Positions 25,832-32,506 of a DNA stretch of 32,506 nt are shown piece by piece. Where the stretch lies: positions 1 through 32,506 of the forward strand of contig NZ_ALVZ01000157.1 of the NCBI RefSeq assembly GCF_000332055.1. Direction: 5' to 3'. The stretch comes from Xenococcus sp. PCC 7305 (GTDB lineage Bacteria > Cyanobacteriota > Cyanobacteriia > Cyanobacteriales > Xenococcaceae). Numbering within the stretch: position 1 is the first letter of the stretch; each line of letters opens with the position of its first letter. A program made the translations under genes and the position numbers. Below the pieces are notes generated by a model. It was not told where the DNA came from. It did not search any database and was given only the letters and a program-made list of their open reading frames with translations.

Positions 25832-26890
25832 CTATGCGATCGCAACGGGAGTTTCACTCCAACGACCAACAGCATTACCAATTACAGACAACTCTTGCAT
25901 CACTTCATCAAAGCGATCGGGATGCAAAGACTGGGCCCCATCAGAAAGGGCTTTTGCCGGATTAGGATGAACTTCAATCATCAAAGAATCTGCACCAACC
26001 GCGATCGCCGCTTTGGCCATGTCAGGAACATAATCAACTTTACCCGTACCATGACTAGGATCGAGCATAATGGGCAAATGGGTGAGACCTCTTAAAACAG
26101 GGACAGTGCCCAGATCTAAAACATTGCGAGTATATTTGCGATCAAAAGTACGAATCCCGCGCTCACAAAGAATCACATTGGGATTGCCTGCGGCTAAAAC
26201 ATATTCTGCTGCCATCAACCATTCATCAATTGTGGCCGACATGCCTCTTTTCAAGAGTACTGGCTTGTCCTGAGCCCCAACTTTTTTGAGGAGAGCGAAA
26301 TTTTGCATATTTCTCGCCCCGACTTGCACTACATCCGCAACCGCAGAAATTTTCTCAACATCGGCTGTGTCCATGACCTCAGTGATAATGCCCAACCCAC
26401 TAGCTTCTCTGGCTGCTGCCAGTAATTCCAAAGCACTTTCACCATGACCCTGGAATGAATAGGGAGAAGTTCGAGGTTTATAAGCTCCCCCACGCAAAAA
26501 CTTTGCTCCAGCATCCCGCACCCGCTTGGCCGTGGCAACTATCATGGCTTCATTTTCGACAGAACAGGGGCCAGCTACTACAACTACAGGATGATTTTGC
26601 CCAAATATGACATCTCCATTGGGAGTTGGCACAACGACCTCACTAGGATCACCATGGCGATATTCAAGACTTGCCCGCTTAAAAGGTTTTTCCACTCGCA
26701 ATACATTCTCTATCCAAGGACTTACTTCCTGTAATTGCAAAGGATCGAGAACAGCGGTATCTCCAACTAAACCAATTACTACTTTATGTTTGCCAACAAT
26801 TTTTTCTGGCGTCAAACCCCAAGTTTCTAGTTCATCACAGATTCGAGTAATTTCTAATTCTGGAGAACCAACTTTCATGACTATGATCAT
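25832..26890 (-). CDS. aroF: 3-deoxy-7-phosphoheptulonate synthase (DAHP synthase, AroF type)
   Basis: A 352-residue class I-beta DAHP synthase that condenses PEP and erythrose-4-phosphate, the first shikimate step. It has an N-terminal ferredoxin-like regulatory domain (about 1-85) and a TIM barrel with PCSVENE, LRGGAYKPRTSPYSFQG, IITEVMDT, VGARNMQNF, LLKRGM, CERGIRTF and DPSHGTGK, which hold the PEP, metal and phosphate ligands. The frame starts MIIVMKVGSPE; the ATG at residue 5 is an alternative. The leader contains a 16-base palindrome containing GCGATCGC and a 14-bp inverted repeat. Confidence 0.95.
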   Translation of the reverse strand: MIIVMKVGSPELEITRICDELETWGLTPEKIVGKHKVVIGLVGDTAVLDPLQLQEVSPWIENVLRVEKPFKRASLEYRHGDPSEVVVPTPNGDVIFGQNHPVVVVAGPCSVENEAMIVATAKRVRDAGAKFLRGGAYKPRTSPYSFQGHGESALELLAAAREASGLGIITEVMDTADVEKISAVADVVQVGARNMQNFALLKKVGAQDKPVLLKRGMSATIDEWLMAAEYVLAAGNPNVILCERGIRTFDRKYTRNVLDLGTVPVLRGLTHLPIMLDPSHGTGKVDYVPDMAKAAIAVGADSLMIEVHPNPAKALSDGAQSLHPDRFDEVMQELSVIGNAVGRWSETPVAIA

Positions 26891-26910
26891 GACTATACTT
26901 TCGCGATCGC

Positions 26911-26952
26911 GAAAAAATAACTACTACTTCTGTCTATGGTAGTTATTTTTTC
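26911..26952 (-). promoter_or_regulatory. 14-bp perfect inverted repeat in the aroF leader
   Basis: GAAAAAATAACTAC (26911-26924) and its exact complement (26939-26952) enclose a 14-base loop. On the aroF strand the hairpin lies 21 bases upstream of the ATG and ends in a T run, like a terminator or attenuator; it is symmetrical and could act on either strand. A 16-base palindrome TTTCGCGATCGCGAAA (26899-26914) overlaps its edge. Its function is unknown. Confidence 0.5.
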
Positions 26953-27046
26953 TAAATGCAGCAGAAAATTCCGACTTTTTGCTGATAAATGATGACTGAT
27001 ATAGCCCTTCTTAAATTAGTGAGATACAGACAGCTCTGCTGGAATG

Positions 27047-27100
27047 GGGAATAGGGAATAGGGAATAGGGAATAGGGAATAGGGAATAGGGAATAGGGAA
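27047..27100. repeat. Heptameric tandem repeat (GGGAATA)7
   Basis: Seven perfect GGGAATA units plus GGGAA lie between aroF and pnp. This is a short tandemly repeated repetitive (STRR) tract of the cyanobacterial kind. Its eight GGG runs spaced by four bases could form a G-quadruplex. A second, shorter heptamer run, TGATAAC x3, follows at about 27139-27161, next to the pnp stop. Confidence 0.9.
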
Positions 27101-27165
27101 CAGAGAGTGTACCTCATGAATCTAAGAAACTTTATGACTGATAACTGATAACTGATAACTGAATA

Positions 27166-29313
27166 TTAGCTTGCTGCTCTAGCGGCTGCGGCTTCGTCGG
27201 GGTGAATGCCCAAGCGAGTTAGATTAAGACGACCTTTATTGTCGAAGCCTCTAACCTTCACCACAATTTCATCACCAACGGCAACTTCATCTTCAACTTT
27301 GCCTACTCTACCTTCGGCTAATTGGGAAATATGAATCATTCCCTCTTTGCCTGGCAAGACTTCGACAAAAGCCCCAATATCAATGATTCTGGTGACCTTA
27401 CCAACATAAACATCGCCCTCATTGAGTTTGCGAGTCATGTTATAGATAATTTTCTTGGCTTTTTCTGCTTTGTGAGCTTCTACTGCCGCGATGATTACAG
27501 TACCGTCATCTTCAATATCAATTTTAGAATCGGTTTGCTCCACGATCGCCTTAATGGTTTTACCAGAAGGCCCAATAACCATACCAATCTGGTCGGGATC
27601 GATCTTCATGGTCAATAATCTGGGGGCAAAAGGAGAAAGTTCCTCTCTCGGCTCGGTAATCGCTTTCAGCATTTCCTCCAAAATGTGAAGTCTAGCAGGC
27701 TTTGCTTGCTCAATCGCTTTGGCAATTGTCTCCATGGGCAAACCAGTGATTTTCATATCCATTTGCAGAGCGGTAATGCCAGTATCTGTTCCGGCGACCT
27801 TAAAGTCCATATCCCCCAAGAAATCTTCAATGCCTTGAATATCTGTGAGGATGCGAACTTCGTCCCCTTCTTTAATTAAACCCATGGCTGCACCACTTAC
27901 CGGCTTGGTAATGGGAACCCCTGCATCCATAAGTGCCAAGGTAGAACCACAAACCGAACCCATCGAAGTCGAACCATTAGAAGATAAAACTTCTGATACA
28001 ACCCGCAATACGTAGGGAAAATCTTCCTGGTTAGGCAATACAGGTAATAAAGAACGCTCTGCTAAAGCTCCATGACCGATTTCTCGACGACCAGGAGAAC
28101 GCATGGGTCTAGTTTCCCCAACGGAAAAGGGCGGGAAATTGTAATGGTGAAGATAACGTTTCTCCGAAATTGGATTGAGATCATCGCCCAAATCCTGAGC
28201 ATCTCCCGATGTTCCCAAGGTCGCTAGGGAAAGAACCTGAGTTAATCCGCGGTTAAATAAACCACAACCATGAACCCTGCGAGGTAAGACGCCTACTTTG
28301 GCAGAAATGGGACGGACTTGGTCTAGTTTACGACCGTCAACTCGCACGCCATCTTCCAAGATTTGCGATCGCATGAGTTTTTTGGTTAGGGCTTTGAATT
28401 GAGTTGCGATCGCCTTGGGGTTTTCGGTGGTTGCAACTTTGAGGGGATCTTCTTCTGGTAATTCGGCAATTACATCCTGGATTTTACTAGCTTTGATCTC
28501 ATCGAGAGCTGTATCCCGAGCTTTTTTGTCAAAGTCAAAATGGGTCAGAATTTTTTTAATGTCTTCAGTCGCGCGATCGCTAATAAAATTAACTAGATTC
28601 TCATCAGCGACTGGAGGCTCAGCCACAGCAATCTCAATTCCGAGATCTTTAATCAATTCCAATTGAGCATTGATCAGCTCTTGAACTGCTTCATAGCCAA
28701 AATCGATCGCTTCAATAATATCCTGCTCTGGTAATTGATTAGCTCCTGCTTCTACCATGATTACGCCATCAGGGGTTCCCGCAACCACTAAGTCCAACTC
28801 GCCCTGTTCAATTTCTTTAAAACTAGGGTTGAGGATAAAGTCATCTCCGACTAATCCGACTCGTACCGCAGCCATCGGGCCATAAAAAGGAATTTGCGCC
28901 AGCAATACGGCGACAGAAGCACCAGTGACCGCCAACACATCGGGTGGAACGTCTTCATCCATTGTCAAGGTAGTTGCAACCACTTGGATATCATCTCTCA
29001 TCCACTGGGGAAATAAAGGGCGCAACGGACGATCAATTAATCTACAGGTTAAAGTTGCTCTTTCAGGAGGTCTCCCTTCTCTTCTTAAAAAACCCCCAGG
29101 AATCCGACCTACTGCATATAATTTCTCTTCATAATCGACTAATAAAGGAAGAAAATCGATTCCTTCTCTTCCTTTTGATCTTGTCGCATTAACTAATACT
29201 GCTGTGTCTCCCGATTGGATTAAAACGGAACCGCCTGCTTGTGGTGCGAACAGACCAACTTTGAGCCTAATATCCCTACCATCAAAAGATATCGACTTAT
29301 CAAATTCTTGCAT
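27166..29313 (-). CDS. pnp: Polyribonucleotide nucleotidyltransferase (PNPase)
   Basis: A 715-residue exoribonuclease that degrades RNA 3' to 5' with phosphate and can add tails to RNA. The order is RNase PH domain 1 (about 1-230, with [20 protein letters not shown]-like and [15 protein letters not shown]), a helical linker, RNase PH domain 2 (about 310-545, [15 protein letters not shown] and [20 protein letters not shown]), a KH domain (about 555-620, [15 protein letters not shown]) and an S1 domain (about 625-700, [20 protein letters not shown]). All parts are present and in frame. It is a single gene, 115 bases from the narM-like gene. Confidence 0.97.
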   Translation of the reverse strand: MQEFDKSISFDGRDIRLKVGLFAPQAGGSVLIQSGDTAVLVNATRSKGREGIDFLPLLVDYEEKLYAVGRIPGGFLRREGRPPERATLTCRLIDRPLRPLFPQWMRDDIQVVATTLTMDEDVPPDVLAVTGASVAVLLAQIPFYGPMAAVRVGLVGDDFILNPSFKEIEQGELDLVVAGTPDGVIMVEAGANQLPEQDIIEAIDFGYEAVQELINAQLELIKDLGIEIAVAEPPVADENLVNFISDRATEDIKKILTHFDFDKKARDTALDEIKASKIQDVIAELPEEDPLKVATTENPKAIATQFKALTKKLMRSQILEDGVRVDGRKLDQVRPISAKVGVLPRRVHGCGLFNRGLTQVLSLATLGTSGDAQDLGDDLNPISEKRYLHHYNFPPFSVGETRPMRSPGRREIGHGALAERSLLPVLPNQEDFPYVLRVVSEVLSSNGSTSMGSVCGSTLALMDAGVPITKPVSGAAMGLIKEGDEVRILTDIQGIEDFLGDMDFKVAGTDTGITALQMDMKITGLPMETIAKAIEQAKPARLHILEEMLKAITEPREELSPFAPRLLTMKIDPDQIGMVIGPSGKTIKAIVEQTDSKIDIEDDGTVIIAAVEAHKAEKAKKIIYNMTRKLNEGDVYVGKVTRIIDIGAFVEVLPGKEGMIHISQLAEGRVGKVEDEVAVGDEIVVKVRGFDNKGRLNLTRLGIHPDEAAAARAAS

Positions 29314-29427
29314 TCAGCTTATTTCCCTTATTTTCTCTCTGTTTCTTTGCTTCTGGCGATCCTAACATTATCCCCACGACAAATTGTAAATTTCTCTTAC
29401 CAAATTTACGAATAGTTTTACGTAGTT

Positions 29428-29889
29428 TTATGTCGTTATTTTAAATTCTTTGAGAGCAGGTAAAAAGTTCTTGCTTTCGTGGCTGGGGCTACTAAGTTTT
29501 ATCAGCGCAAATCTCTGTAAAGGTGTTAAATCTTGCCATTGAGTGAGCAGAAATTCAACCTGGAATTCTGTCGCTTTGCTTTGGAGAGTTTCGGGTATAG
29601 CTTGCTCGTCTAGCCAGGGAGGGTTGGGTGCGATCGCCAATTCTTTGGCAGTATCTCCCGTTTTCTGAAGAATCAGATTTTGCAGGAACTCTTTATATTT
29701 AATAGCTTCTTCAGTGGTCTGACAGGGCATTTCGATCAGAGTTTGGCGTTCTGATAATTCGAATTTTCCCCAATGTGTGAGTTTTAGTTTAACGCCACAA
29801 GTATCTAGTTTCATCCGCACAATCATCGGGATACAGTGCATGGAGTCAATAAATTCTGCTTCAAATTGAAAAAAATTGGAGTCACTCAT
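29428..29889 (-). CDS. narM: NarM-like nitrate-reductase-associated protein
   Basis: A 153-residue protein that matches what I recall of the cyanobacterial family named nitrate reductase associated protein (NarM): FFQFEAEFIDSMHCIPMIVR, then MKLDTCGVKLKLTHWGKFEL, then SERQTLIEMPCQTTEEAIKY. NarM is needed for active assimilatory nitrate reductase, probably in cofactor insertion. Conserved cysteines are C18, C31 and the one in MPCQ. No nitrate transport or reductase gene lies nearby, so it is away from its usual partners. Confidence rests on recognition of the family start. Confidence 0.65.
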   Translation of the reverse strand: MSDSNFFQFEAEFIDSMHCIPMIVRMKLDTCGVKLKLTHWGKFELSERQTLIEMPCQTTEEAIKYKEFLQNLILQKTGDTAKELAIAPNPPWLDEQAIPETLQSKATEFQVEFLLTQWQDLTPLQRFALIKLSSPSHESKNFLPALKEFKITT

Positions 29890-30074
29890 TATATATTGTT
29901 TAGATAGATTTCACTACTTATTTTAAGGTTCAGCAGGTCGATCAGATTATTACTAGCACGCGATCGCTATTACCAGAGAAATTTAATCTCACAAAAATAC
30001 GATTGCCAAAATAAAGTTAGTTTTGATGCTAAACTCACAGTAATTACTATGTAATTACAAAACAAGTTTATGCG

Positions 30075-30320
30075 ATGAAAACTAAAATCATTAAAATAGG
30101 TAACTCCCAAGGAATCCGAATTCCCAAAGCGATTGTCGAACAATGCGGACTGAATAACTCTATAGAGATGGAAGTCATCAATGGCAGTTTAGTTTTGACT
30201 CCTACTAAAGTTAGGGCAGGATGGGAAGAATCTTTTCAGGAAATGGCGGCAAATGGAGATGATGAATTACTAATAGATGACGCTATTCTCACAGTAGAAG
30301 ATGAGGATTGGGAATGGTAA
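30075..30320 (+). CDS. mazE: MazE-type antitoxin
   Basis: An 81-residue antitoxin with an AbrB-like DNA-binding N-terminus (MKTKIIKIGNSQGIRIPKAI, then VEQCGLNNSIEMEV) and an acidic C-terminal tail (DDELLIDDAILTVEDEDWEW) that binds the toxin. The mazF ATG (30314) overlaps its last codons by seven bases (ATGGTAA), so the two are translationally coupled. MazE-MazF complexes usually repress their own promoter. Confidence 0.9.
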   Translation: MKTKIIKIGNSQGIRIPKAIVEQCGLNNSIEMEVINGSLVLTPTKVRAGWEESFQEMAANGDDELLIDDAILTVEDEDWEW

Positions 30321-30634
30321 AAAGAGGAGAGGTTTACCTAATTAATTTAGACCCAACAATTGGCTCAGAAATACAAAAAATCCGTCCTTGTGTGATAGTT
30401 TCTCCCAATGAAATAAATAAATATATTCGAACTGTGATTATTGCACCTATGACCACTAAAATTCGTAGCTATAAAAGCAGAATTGAAGTGGAATTCAATC
30501 AAAAAAAAGGACAGGTAATGCTTGATCAATTGAGAACTATTGATAAGCAACGCTTGATTAGAAAACTAGGAGATTTATCAACAAAAGAGATTAAACAAGT
30601 ACTATTTTTACTACAAGAAATGTTTACTTATTAA
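30314..30634 (+). CDS. mazF: MazF-type endoribonuclease toxin
   Basis: A PemK/MazF-fold ribonuclease of about 106 residues. The N-terminus is MVKRGEVYLINLDPTIGSEI, with the RPCVIVSPNEIN strand and the APMTTKIR segment that shapes the active site. The frame can be opened at a TTG two codons upstream, but the ATG at 30314 is preferred. It appears intact and, with mazE, forms one of the complete toxin-antitoxin pairs in this window. MazF cuts single-stranded mRNA at short sites; the specificity here is unknown. Confidence 0.9.
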   Translation: MVKRGEVYLINLDPTIGSEIQKIRPCVIVSPNEINKYIRTVIIAPMTTKIRSYKSRIEVEFNQKKGQVMLDQLRTIDKQRLIRKLGDLSTKEIKQVLFLLQEMFTY

Positions 30635-30666
30635 CCTGAGATTGTTAACAAAAATTACGTAATTTG

Positions 30667-30720
30667 CTAAATTTGACTGCCATGTTTCATCCAATCAGTG
30701 AGATCGACTAATTCTTCATC
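30667..30720 (-). pseudogene. Unidentified C-terminal fragment fused behind hicA remnant
   Basis: In the frame that overlaps the hicA stop, the DNA encodes SDEELVDLTDWMKHGSQI and then a stop (30667-30669). This is not HicA sequence and looks like the end of some other protein joined at the break point. The family is not recognised. Confidence 0.3.
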
Positions 30721-30815
30721 ACTACATGACTTCCAGTTTGACGAATTTTTTGAAAACCTAAACGCTCTAATGCCTTGATTGCTTTTTTACTAGAAATTCT
30801 TGGCAGTTTAGTCAT
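30708..30815 (-). pseudogene. hicA: hicA toxin, truncated to 35 residues
   Basis: The frame starts MTKLPRISSKKAIKALERLG, FQKIRQTGSHVV, matching the HicA double-stranded-RNA-binding fold, including the histidine of the GSHVVM motif. It stops after MKN at 30708-30710, losing the rest of the toxin (family length is about 60-80). It overlaps the hicB end by eight bases, which is typical coupling. Confidence 0.75.
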
Positions 30816-31017
30816 AGCTAACATTCATGGTAGTTATATACCGAGGAGAACTTCCTGATAAGGGAAATTCTTCAAGATATAGTTTTGTCGCTTCTTGTAA
30901 ACCTGAAATAGCTTGTTCGATTGTTTATCCTTGAGCTACTGTCCCAACTTCTGGACATTCAGCTATATACATATCCTCTTCTTTGTAAATAACTATAGTA
31001 AAGCTGTGGGTTTTCAT
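30808..31017 (-). pseudogene. hicB: hicB antitoxin with in-frame stop
   Basis: A 70-codon frame, MKTHSFTIVIYKEEDMYIAE, CPEVGTVAQG, stop, TIEQAISGLQEATKLYLEEF, and then SPRYITTMNVSYD. It is a HicB antitoxin broken by a TAA (30925-30927) where the family has a Lys codon, so AAA to TAA would explain it. The hicA gene downstream is also truncated, so both halves of this module have decayed. Confidence 0.8.
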
Positions 31018-31208
31018 CTTTTTCGAGCTAGAGATTTCCTTTATTGTAGCTTGGATAGATTACACAAGGTTTAAAATAACTCTTTGTTTGATTTTTTGAT
31101 TAGATAAATAACCCTAAAATCGGCACAAAAAGTAATTTAGATTATGCGATCGCTGATTTATTTTAAGGTTCAGCAATATAAGATATATAGAAAAGTAAGC
31201 TACTAACC

Positions 31209-31325
31209 ATGACTCAATCTCAATTTAATTTAGAAGAATCTGCCGATTTGTATACAGAAATATATGAACAAGATCAACAATTGCAAGAATTAACTGAATC
31301 AGCTTTACTTGATGTGTCAGAATAG
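31209..31325 (+). CDS. Small acidic hypothetical protein (38 aa)
   Basis: ATG at 31209 opens a 38-codon frame, MTQSQFNLEESADLYTEIYE, QDQQLQELTESALLDVSE. The SAxLYxEIYExD and QELTExAL pattern is plausible as a small antitoxin-like helix pair rather than chance. It lies 60 bases before the next antitoxin-like gene. Its role is unknown. Confidence 0.4.
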   Translation: MTQSQFNLEESADLYTEIYEQDQQLQELTESALLDVSE

Positions 31326-31385
31326 CAGAATAAAAGGATAGATGGATTCTTTTTTAATTGATTACTCGAACTTGATACTTTATCT

Positions 31386-31670
31386 ATGACCTTAACCATT
31401 AACTTACCACCAGAATTAGAGCAATATCTCTCGCAGGAAGCAAATCAACAGGGTATTTCGATTGAAGCTGTGACATTACAACTTTTGACAAGTTCTATTT
31501 TGGATAAGCAAAAGCAAGCTGAAGCAGTTAGTCTGATTCAATCCTGGATTGATGATGAAGATGTTGAAGAACAGCAGGAAACAGGTCAGTTTTTAATTAA
31601 AGCATTGGATGAGGATCGCTTATCTGAAAGAAAATTATTTCCTATTGAGATGAAAGGTGTAACTTGGTGA
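31386..31670 (+). CDS. Ribbon-helix-helix-type antitoxin-like protein
   Basis: A 94-residue protein opening MTLTINLPPELEQYLSQEAN, QQGISIEAVTLQLL, a RHH-like start, and ending in KLFPIEMKGVTW, an ending I recall from other small cyanobacterial proteins of this kind. Such genes are usually followed by a PIN toxin that begins in an overlapping frame. Here the GTG at 31667 overlaps the TGA but the downstream frame is only 16 residues. It probably serves as an antitoxin without its toxin. Confidence 0.6.
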   Translation: MTLTINLPPELEQYLSQEANQQGISIEAVTLQLLTSSILDKQKQAEAVSLIQSWIDDEDVEEQQETGQFLIKALDEDRLSERKLFPIEMKGVTW

Positions 31671-31717
31671 GTCGAGTAATATTGTTGTTAAAAAAAATGG
31701 CCGGAATTCTTTATTAG
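31667..31717 (+). pseudogene. Truncated start of a putative PIN toxin
   Basis: GTG at 31667 overlaps the antitoxin stop by four bases (GTGA). It encodes VSRVILLLKKMAGILY and then a TAG. The VSRVILL start is what a PIN-type toxin would begin with (VILLD), but the aspartate is lost and the frame ends at once. It then abuts the end of the GUN4 gene on the other strand. This is weak evidence alone, strengthened by the antitoxin-like gene before it. Confidence 0.4.
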
Positions 31718-31720
31718 AGA

Positions 31721-32209
31721 TTATAATTCTTCGCAGCGGGAGAAAAGATTATGTCCAAAGACTATTGAGGTGTTTTCTTGCCAAAACCACTCAGGGAGAG
31801 CCCCCTTGTTGAAATCTTCTGTGAACCTGCCTGTAAATGCGCCAATATCTTGGTAGGGCAGATAACCCTCATTTGATTTTGTTCCTGATTCTTTTTCTTT
31901 CCATCCTATATCAATATAGAATTCTCTCCATATGTCAACTGACGATTTCTCATCTGGGCTTCCATTCTTTTGCCAGATTTCTTTTTGTACACTGAAACCA
32001 AAATGTCTCGTTCCAGGTTTGGGATAATCTAGCCATAGCTTGTCAATTTCTTTAAATGCCTGACAATCAAATTTTTCTAGATCTTCAACTGTTAAATAAT
32101 CTTGTTCTTTTCTCCCAGCGATATAAAGCATAATATCAAAAGTTTTCTGATCTGCTTCTCGCAAACGTTCTTCTTTAACCTGAGTTCGACAAGATGAAAC
32201 CAAGACCAT
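31721..32209 (-). pseudogene. GUN4-domain protein, N-terminally truncated by an IS
   Basis: A 162-residue frame. Residues about 12-162 are a GUN4 domain: RLREADQKTFDIMLYIAGRK, then FKEIDKLWLDYPKPGTRHFG, FSVQKEIWQ, a YLPYQDIG segment and the normal ending GHNLFSRCEEL. GUN4 domains bind tetrapyrroles. The first 11 residues (MVLVSSCRTQV) are encoded inside the IS end (32177-32209), so the ATG comes from the IS and the original N-terminus is lost. The domain lacks only its first helix. Whether it is expressed is unknown. The parent may have been a larger GUN4 protein. Confidence 0.65.
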
Positions 32210-32506
32210 ACGCGATCGCTAAAAAATAAATTGCGCTCAGCAAAGCTTGGCGCTTTGTGCGTCATGAGATTTAAAATGGATTAGGCTCTATCTTCTAGCT
32301 GCTGAATCAGGGTTAAAAAACAGTAGGAGGGAGAGCCGATAAAGCTTTGGGCTCTAGATCAAGAGAAGGTTTCTGCGGGAAATAAGAGTAAGCTACTAAT
32401 CCAGCCAGAAGATTCACCAGAAAATTCCAGATACTCCTGTGTCTTGAATGCTCTATTTGAGAAATATTTTTGAGTTGGTCATTGACTGTTTCAATTAAAG
32501 CTCTCT
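32177..32506 (-). mobile_element. IS982-family insertion sequence (partial)
   Basis: The element runs from its end at 32177 (AACCTGAGTTCGACAAG) to beyond the window edge. Its terminal 95 bases recur, inverted and identical, at 1-95. Its transposase (32313-32506) reads toward the end at 32177. The outer end lies inside a GUN4 gene. The target duplication cannot be checked because the other end is out of view. Confidence 0.7.
32313..32506 (-). CDS. IS982-family transposase, C-terminal part (partial)
   Basis: The last 63 residues are in view: [40 protein letters not shown], and a tail ending in PPTVF. The ETVNDQLK and EHSRHRS segments are the characteristic C-terminus of IS982-type DDE transposases, with the catalytic glutamate in IETV. 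The frame is open to the window edge, with no stop or frameshift visible. Confidence 0.8.
   Translation of the reverse strand, partial: RALIETVNDQLKNISQIEHSRHRSIWNFLVNLLAGLVAYSYFPQKPSLDLEPKALSALPPTVF

Noticed and set aside
27047-27100. Tandem repeat as a possible CRISPR array
   Set aside because: The units are 7 bases with no spacers, so it is a heptamer tract and not a CRISPR array.
1-32506. tRNA, rRNA or tmRNA genes
   Set aside because: I found no T-loop GTTCGAATC-type sequence with matching stems and no ribosomal RNA segments.

Overview
The window comes from a low-GC cyanobacterium. The evidence is the many GCGATCGC (HIP1) octamers, a SqdX-type sulfolipid glycosyltransferase, a probable photosystem I accumulation factor, a probable NarM-like nitrate-reductase-associated protein, a GUN4-domain fragment, and heptameric tandem repeats between genes. 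I cannot place it more finely than phylum.

Layout. 1-600 holds the end of an IS982-type element (1-95), a MITE-like repeat, a small ORF and a dispersed repeat. 620-3238 (minus) holds sqdX and an M24 aminopeptidase. 3485-9510 (plus, interrupted by a minus-strand HicB-like gene and a MITE) holds two adjacent dynamin-like GTPases and, farther on, two small hydrophobic proteins of unknown function. 9656-10822 holds a broken DUF29 gene and a DUF433/DUF5615 pair. 10893-15669 (minus) holds mutS, the PSI-factor-like thioredoxin-fold protein and pepP. 15884-17921 is a toxin-antitoxin-rich stretch: a nucleotidyltransferase/Xre pair, an AbrB antitoxin whose PIN toxin is internally deleted, and a higBA wreck carrying two different MITEs. 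17937-26890 is mostly housekeeping: a Na/Pi symporter, two tandem MscS channels, deoC, a secreted Cys protein, hom and aroF. 27166-29889 holds pnp and the narM-like gene. 29918-31720 holds mazEF, a decayed hicBA, and a small antitoxin-like pair with a truncated downstream ORF. The right edge holds a GUN4 fragment truncated by, and apparently fused to, the end of an IS982-family element whose transposase runs off the window.

Main insights. (1) The first 95 bases are an exact inverted copy of 32177-32271, the non-coding end of the right-hand IS, so the window lies between two oppositely oriented IS copies. (2) Two MITE-like repeats (137-260 and 7357-7497) carry ends resembling that IS end and are probably its non-autonomous derivatives. 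(3) Several toxin-antitoxin loci have decayed, mostly on the toxin side, while the antitoxin remains. The clearest cases are a VapC collapsed to 35 residues that keeps both of its ends, and a higA that becomes a clean 104-codon frame once two elements and their target duplications are removed. (4) Several unrelated intergenic elements share runs of three or four G spaced by 3-5 bases, which could form G-quadruplexes. (5) The paired dynamin-like GTPases, the second with a degenerate P-loop and no NKxD motif, together with the Gly/Ala-rich membrane proteins downstream, are the best candidate here for an undescribed system.

All assignments come from reading the sequence and from family knowledge. 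No database search was run.
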